From Apostichopus japonicus (lineage: Eukaryota; Echinodermata; Holothuroidea; Aspidochirotida; Stichopodidae): DNA of 64,000 nt. This document shows, piece by piece, positions 59,801 through 64,000 of the stretch. The position numbers and the translations under genes are program-made. The notes below the pieces were generated by a model. It ran no database searches. It worked only from the letters and a program-made list of their open reading frames with translations, and was not told the origin of the DNA. Location: contig NC_092576.1 of NCBI RefSeq assembly GCF_037975245.1, positions 6,782,001-6,846,000 on the forward strand. The letters run 5' to 3'. Each line of letters begins with the position of its first letter. Within the stretch, counting starts at the first letter, position 1.

Positions 59801-62800
59801 TACGACAACCTTTCATGAAAAGACTTACGATTGGAGGACTAGAATGCAGTCTCCTGGAGTGAGGGCGGTCTCTATGCGTCCTGACACCGTCTGCAGCGAC
59901 AGAGTACGGTCTGGGTGCGGCTATTGGAGGGACCAGTGAGGTAATGCTCTGATTGGACGGAACTGGCAACCCGTCCTGGATGGATTTCTGTTGGATGTTA
60001 ATAAAGTCCAGAATTTTAGCCAGTTGAAATGTTGATAATATGGATGGATCGATAATGACATTTAATTGTATAATATACGCACACGTAACAAAATGTATGG
60101 TTACATATCAGTGCAGGGCTTAAACCAATGCCGATTTGCTGCCCTTCTCTCTTGTGTGGTTATTATGATAATTACATACAAGTATGCAGGCATCAGATTT
60201 CACAATTTCGAGCCATTAGCTAACAAATGTCAGGGCTTAAAAACATCTACTGGGCGGCTGAAATCAAGTTCACACTTGCATTTTCCTGAAATTACAACTC
60301 ACAAGAGTTATTTGTACAGGCTTTTGAGATCAGCAGTACAATAATAGGTAATACAGGCTTATGATAGAGACAGAAAATCATACGGGTGATTCTTTTACTG
60401 ACAGTTGTGAACCGACTTATCATGGGTTTAAGTTTTTTTTATCTACTGGCAAATGCAAATTCCACTTGCATTTCTGCCTCACATACACCATCCTTCACCC
60501 CTACCTCCTACTTTATGTCTCCGATAAACCCCATCTTCACCCCTTTCTGCCTCCCTAACACCCTTCCACATCCCTCCCTACCACTTATAGCCTCCCATAA
60601 ACCCCTCCTTCAGTCTTACATACTCCTTAATGCCTCCCATACACCCTTCTTCATCTATTCTCCACCCCTTTCTGACTACCATGTACCCATTCTGCATCCC
60701 TTCCTACCTCTTAGTGCATCCCATAAACCCCACCTTCACCCTTCCCTACCCCTCTCTGCCTCCCAAATGCCCTTCTAAATCCCGCCCTACCTATATCTGC
60801 ATCCCGCTGATAAGCTGCTGCATCTCTGCTATGTTAGTCTGCTGTTCACCAGTATTCCCTCCTCCACCCTTCCCTACCCCTCTCTGCTTCCCAAACACCC
60901 TTCTTCATTCTGCCCTACCTCTGTGTGCATCCCGCTAATAAGCTGCTGCATCTCTGCTAGTTTAGTCTGCTGTTCAACCAATGTCCCATCCTCCACCCCT
61001 CCTCCATCCCTCCCTACCCCTCTCTGCCTCCCAAACACCCTTCTAAATCTCGCCCCCTACCTCTGTGTGCATCCTGCTAATAAGCTGCTGCATCTCTGCT
61101 AGTTTAGTCTGCTGTTCAACCAATGTCCCATCTTCCACCCCTCCTCCATCCCTCCCCACCCCTCTCTGCCTCCCAAACACCCTTCTTCATCTTGCCCTAC
61201 CTCTGTTTGCATCCCGCTAATAAGCTGCTGCATCTCTGCTAGTTTAGTCTGCTGTTCAACCAATGTCCCATCTTCCACCCCTCCTCCATCCCTCCCCACC
61301 CCTCTCTGCTTCCCAAACACCCTTCTTCATTCTGCCCTACCTCTGTGTGCATCCCGCTAATAAGCTGCTGCATCTCTGCTAGTTTAGTCTGCTGTTCAAC
61401 CAATGTCCCATCCTCCACCCCTCCTCCATCCCTCCCTACCCCTCTCTGCCTCCCAAACACCCTTCTTCATCTTGCCCTACCTCTGTTTGCATCCCGCTAA
61501 TAAGCTGCTGCATCTCTGCTAGTTTAGTCTGCTGTTCAACCAATGTCCCATCTTCCACCCCTCCTCCATCCCTCCCCACCCCTCTCTGCCTCCCAAACAC
61601 CCTTCTTCATCTTGCCCTACCTCTGTCTGCATCCTCTCATAAGCTGCTGCATCTCTGCTAGTTTAGTCTGCTGTTCAACCAATGTCCCATCTTCCACCCC
61701 TCCTCCATCCCTCCCCACCCCTCTCTGCCTCCCAAACACCCTTCTTCATCTTGCCCTACCTCTGTCTGCATCCCGTTGATAAGCTGCTGCATCTCTGCTA
61801 GTTTAGTCTGCTGTTCAACCAGTCTCTGTTCCTGCTGCTTGATACAACTCTCGGCCGCTGCAAACTTCTCGCTGGCCGTAGTATATCGCCTTTCCTAGAG
61901 AGCAGGTGTGTGAGGATATACATTGAAGAATAGTCTGGTCTTTAGGACAACCAATCAGGAGATGCACATAGTCAGTCTGTTTAATATCTAGTAATGCATG
62001 CAAGAACTTGAAGAGCCTTTCATATAATTGTATTTGGATTGCATCTATAATTTTTGCCTGGAACAGTCTTTTCTGATGTTGTTAATCTTAAGCTACTGGA
62101 TGGTGCACATAAGCATGTTGTTAAGTCAGAAGAGGCATTGCTATGGAGTGGTACTAGGACCCGTTGTATGAACTAAAAAAGCTGCAAGTCGAACTTTGAT
62201 CAAACAAGGTACACATTGGAGGAAACTCTACGCAGTACTTGCTAGTGACGTTTCCTTATCCAAGGATACTTCTTAGCAATTTCAGTTTCTACCAATACAT
62301 GCCTCCCAGCCCCCCTCGAAGAACTCTAGTTTCCGCCATTGGTTGGAGAATGTTATGTTGTAAACACACAAATGCTATCTATCTCCCTGTTACGTTTACC
62401 GCCTAGGATGGAAAGACTTCAAACTTTGTCAGAAAGTAGAAATACTTACAGCATCTTCAATCTGATCTTTCAATTTGGTATTCTGTCGTTGCTTTTCGGC
62501 AAAGATTTCCTCGTCACTAGCCAAGTCACTGAGGGCCTACAACAGACAGAGAGAAAGAGGGTGGGTGGGAGAGAATGGGTTATCTTTGTGAAGGATCAAT
62601 AAAAACTGGCAAACAAAAAGGAGGTGGTACTGTGATGAGAGAGAAAAGAACAGCAGTCACCATGGCAACAATAAAAAAAAAATTGCTAGTGTGGCTTAAT
62701 TGTTATGGCAATGATTGGTACAGTATGAATTTGCTCAAAGTACAAAAGTGACACTATGCAGTAGCCATGGGGGTGGGGGGGGGGGGTGGGGGAGGGAAAC

Positions 62801-63452
62801 AAGGCAAGTTACTCTGATCTTTGAATTTCAAAATTGTTATGTTTTTTTAGTTCGAGAGTAAACTCTCCAGTAACAGACCAGAATACTACACTGGATGGCT
62901 AGATGATATAACAGTGAGTGGTCCAATGTAAGAATCAGCCAATTTGCTCTAAACATGTAAACAGTGACCAAGTGCATTGTTTTTGAGTGTGTTGGAGGGG
63001 GGGGGGGGTGGGGGATGAGGGGGATGGATGAGGGGGTGAGACAGATGAATGAGAATTACTGTAAATATTTCCATCTCATTATCAAGAATACAATAGAAAA
63101 TGCCATTAAAACAATAAATTGGGCTACTTACAACGGTAGAAATGATGGCACTGGCAATTTTTTAACAGCAAACAAGTATTATTGATAACATTCCATAACT
63201 CTGTGCAGTTTTAACCATGTTTTTTCTTTTTTTTACCTTTCTCAGTTTAGACTGCAAATGAGAGATTTTGGCCTCGACGCTCTGGTCGACTTCAACAAAC
63301 TTTTCCAGGTCCTCTGTGGCCTCGTCGATCTCTGTCTTAATGTCGATCCAATTCTGAAGAGAGGCCAGCTGTTTGCCCGAGACGGCAGAGGTCTGCTGCA
63401 GACTGCTAAATATCTTCACCGCTTCGTCGGAACAGACACGATACCGCGCGCA
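44844..63452 (-). CDS. KIF7/KIF27: KIF7/KIF27 (Costal-2 family) kinesin, stalk and tail exons
   Basis: Twenty-one minus-strand exons: 63452-63237, 62536-62450, 61894-61760, 59987-59829, 59333-59197, 58467-58364, 57754-57574, 56460-56364, 54917-54750, 54305-54162, 53411-53322, 52531-52382, 52017-51913, 51374-51241, 49683-49603, 48437-48329, 47754-47617, 46810-46626, 46264-46125, 45480-45345, 44916-44844. All phases match; total 2769 bases including the stop. Landmarks of the KIF7/KIF27 stalk appear in order: LVKTGKESEAMNRKYSEKIS, KRWLDSEVEKVLERK, LAKKEALVREKGELE, KKLRSSQHL, LLSPREERR, LDEGIEALEAAIEFKN, NLMGRLHSLSNED, LLAKYFEKV, LEKDLYYYKKTSRELKKKL, and the C-terminal TPIRKSRKQMRELSSEEVEV. The family works in Hedgehog signalling and cilium-tip organisation in animals. 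The protein here is coiled coil almost throughout. The motor domain and start must lie beyond 64000. Confidence 0.92.
46290..46612. repeat. ~27-bp minisatellite at a splice donor
   Basis: Units with accatatagtattacaa and tccattgggt are repeated about a dozen times in the intron after the exon 46810-46626. The array reaches to within about 15 bases of that exon's donor and almost to the next exon's acceptor at 46264. Confidence 0.85.
47141..47400. repeat. ~140-bp direct repeat
   Basis: Two near-identical copies (aatgctagcattggtcatca at about 47141 and 47281) lie in the intron between exons 47754-47617 and 46810-46626. Confidence 0.85.
48510..49235. repeat. 32-bp minisatellite (cccactctgcccaaga...)
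   Basis: At least nine near-perfect 32-bp units run from about 48525 to 48795, followed by diverged units to about 49235. The array is in the intron just upstream of the exon 48437-48329. Open frames across it code repeated Pro/Leu/Tyr-rich peptides and are artefacts. Confidence 0.9.
49690..50040 (-). mobile_element. SINE-like repeat with (TTA)n tail
   Basis: A (TAA/TGA)n microsatellite at 49700-49825 adjoins a 200-bp body with ctagtcttataaagcgcaga, ccctttacgggtgct and gggagttccataaaagtgatgc. Read on the minus strand, the body is followed by a (TTA)n tail, the layout of a SINE or LINE 3' end. Similar short repeats are common in marine invertebrate genomes. The family was not identified. Confidence 0.4.
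50583..51185. mobile_element. 603-bp DNA element with TTAA ends and 15-bp TIRs
   Basis: TTAA followed by agcagcattttgcgt at the left is mirrored by acgcaaaatgctgct followed by TTAA at the right. A TTAA target is typical of piggyBac-type transposons, though the TIR does not begin with the usual CCC. No transposase is present, so it is a MITE. A diverged relative occurs at 10826-11052. Confidence 0.7.
52660..53320. repeat. Minisatellite spreading from a splice donor
   Basis: About a dozen irregular units with cataataattacacccacctc and cagagattctgg fill the intron immediately after the exon 53411-53322. Each unit repeats the bases around that exon's donor (on the minus strand GAGGTGGGTG), so the real donor is followed by many look-alike donor sites. 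Confidence 0.85.
53740..54161. repeat. ~95-bp minisatellite duplicating an exon end and its donor
   Basis: Four to five diverged units repeat the 3' end of the exon 54305-54162, including its donor (cttacctccacttttgactt on the plus strand) and the segment gtcttgcctgggatat. Between them stand cagcccctatctgcccttc blocks. The copies have decayed reading frames but keep donor-like sequences. Confidence 0.8.
55095..56060. repeat. Intronic direct repeats, one interrupted by an insertion
   Basis: The block ttggagcctg-tgtattt-ccaaaccacactgtaccac occurs at about 55103, 55377 and 55514. The block ataccttcagcaagttttaa occurs at about 55310 and 55445, with a diverged form near 56037. The third copy is interrupted by the C/T-rich hammerhead-like repeat at 55612-55962. 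It lies in the intron between exons 56460-56364 and 54917-54750. Confidence 0.7.
55612..55962 (+). mobile_element. C/T-rich dispersed repeat with hammerhead-like end
   Basis: The plus-strand counterpart of the repeat at 10260-10815: a long pyrimidine-rich segment, a fragment with attaacctgtctgta, then the motif at 55867-55905 (GCCT, CTGAAGA, an extra A, a GATCC/GGATC stem with a 5-base loop, GAAA, TGTC, AGGC). GCCT/AGGC forms stem I. Comparison with the uninterrupted copy of the host repeat at about 55103-55330 brackets the insertion. It has no protein-coding capacity. Confidence 0.55.
57732..58035. repeat. 76-bp tandem repeat duplicating a splice acceptor
   Basis: catggtcaaagtaccctcca followed by tagctgagaata recurs at 57732, 57808, 57884 and 57959. 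The first copy contains the true acceptor and first bases of the exon 57754-57574. Each of the others carries an identical acceptor (minus strand tattctcag) and exon start. Confidence 0.92.
58690..59190. repeat. ~70-bp pyrimidine-rich minisatellite next to a donor
   Basis: About seven units (ccctgctaccctacatgccc, tctccatcacagctgtttcc) end within about 10 bases of the donor of the exon 59333-59197. On the minus strand, the coding strand of the gene, it is purine-rich. Long plus-strand open frames here are artefacts of the repeat. Confidence 0.9.
60480..61759. repeat. ~140-bp minisatellite built from an exon end and its donor
   Basis: At least seven units between about 60790 and 61759 each contain the 3' half of the exon 61894-61760 (minus strand: LVEQQTKLAEMQQLI then GMQTE), its GTAGGGC donor, and about 90 bases of intron. 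In two stretches the exon copy stays open through the donor and into the next unit, so 73-codon frames result. The real exon differs by the preceding bases that code for SCIKQQEQR. To the left, 60480-60780 holds more degraded C/T-rich units. Confidence 0.9.
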
Positions 63453-63649
63453 CTGAGATGCAAAACTGCGGAGAAATCAACGTTTTATTTCAGAATTTGC
63501 ACTTGCCTGTACATAAGAAAACTTTAGCGTTTTAGTTTTAAGTTACCCAAAGTTTTGTTCTTGCCCACTGACCATAATTGCAGTAAGATTACAAGTTATC
63601 AAAGTCATGAAACCATATTGCATTTTTTGCAGTGTTTTGGTACTTTAAC

Positions 63650-63795
63650 AGTATTCTGTACTCAAAAAAATACCTGGTACTCGAAATGACCTGGTACTGG
63701 AAATGTGCCTGGTACTCGAAAGGTACCTGGTACTCGAAAATGTACCTGGTACTCGAAAATGTACCTAGTACTCGAAATGTACACTCCAGTAGAGC
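63650..63795. repeat. ~20-bp minisatellite (tggtactcgaaa)
   Basis: About six units of cctggtactcgaaa(a)tgta lie in the intron upstream of the first kinesin exon seen in this window. Confidence 0.85.
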
Positions 63796-64000
63796 TGGGT
63801 ATTGGTACCCGGTGGAAGGTGCTTATACGCTAGAAAATTTAGAACCTCAGAATAAGCTAACAAACTTCAGGATAAGCAAAACAAATTGCAGAGCAATGCT
63901 GGTCAAAATATTATCATAAGTTTTTCCAACAACAGATGTCCTAAAGATGGTAAAAATATATATCAACTATTACATTCAATTTGTCATCTGCCCCCAAAGT
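63796..64000. other. Intron of the kinesin gene, window edge
   Basis: No coding sequence seen. The remaining N-terminal exons, including the motor domain, should lie further right. Confidence 0.5.

Overview
This window is eukaryotic nuclear DNA. It is AT-rich, full of introns with GT/AG boundaries, AT microsatellites, minisatellites and transposon remnants. The echinoderm/lancelet-like retroelements, the Ig-domain receptors and a NACHT domain with an EGDAGYGKT P-loop point to a marine invertebrate deuterostome. A sea cucumber or other echinoderm is my best guess, but that is inference. No bacterial-type operons are present.

Layout. (1) 1-4200: GC-rich, 1.7 copies of a 2.34-kb tandem unit with decayed retroelement-like coding on the minus strand. 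(2) 4.2-13.4 kb: mostly non-coding, with a THAP-domain fragment, a hAT-type MITE, a dispersed repeat ending in a hammerhead-like fold, and minus-strand exons of a tyrosine-kinase-like C-lobe. (3) 13428-21401: a decayed Ty3/gypsy LTR retrotransposon on the minus strand, with a LINE fragment nested in its left LTR. (4) 21.4-25.1 kb, minus strand: exons for signal peptide + Ig, a second (broken) Ig, a transmembrane segment and a cytoplasmic tail. These run into the gypsy element. With the kinase exons beyond it they suggest one decayed Ig-receptor-kinase gene split by the insertion. (5) 26868-39668, plus strand: a 16-exon gene whose exon phases all agree. It predicts a 1186-residue membrane receptor: signal peptide, four Ig-like domains, one transmembrane helix, a cytosolic NACHT NTPase and a short LRR-like/basic tail. 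(6) 39.7-44.8 kb: intergenic, repeats. (7) 44844-63452, minus strand: 21 phase-consistent exons (923 codons including the stop) for the stalk and tail of a KIF7/KIF27 (Costal-2 family) kinesin. The motor domain must lie beyond the right edge.

The most interesting object is the Ig-TM-NACHT gene, a cell-surface receptor fused to an NLR-type signalling NTPase. It lies head-to-head with a decayed Ig receptor that probably carried a tyrosine kinase tail. Reading through the intron after its seventh exon would give a short isoform with tyrosine motifs (YMNV, YLML) instead of NACHT. Other notable items are a tRNA-like SINE carrying a canonical hammerhead core, and minisatellites sitting directly on splice sites in several introns of the kinesin gene, some of them built from copies of the exon end and splice site.

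Exon coordinates were read by eye from splice motifs, frame and phase. No alignment or RNA evidence was available.
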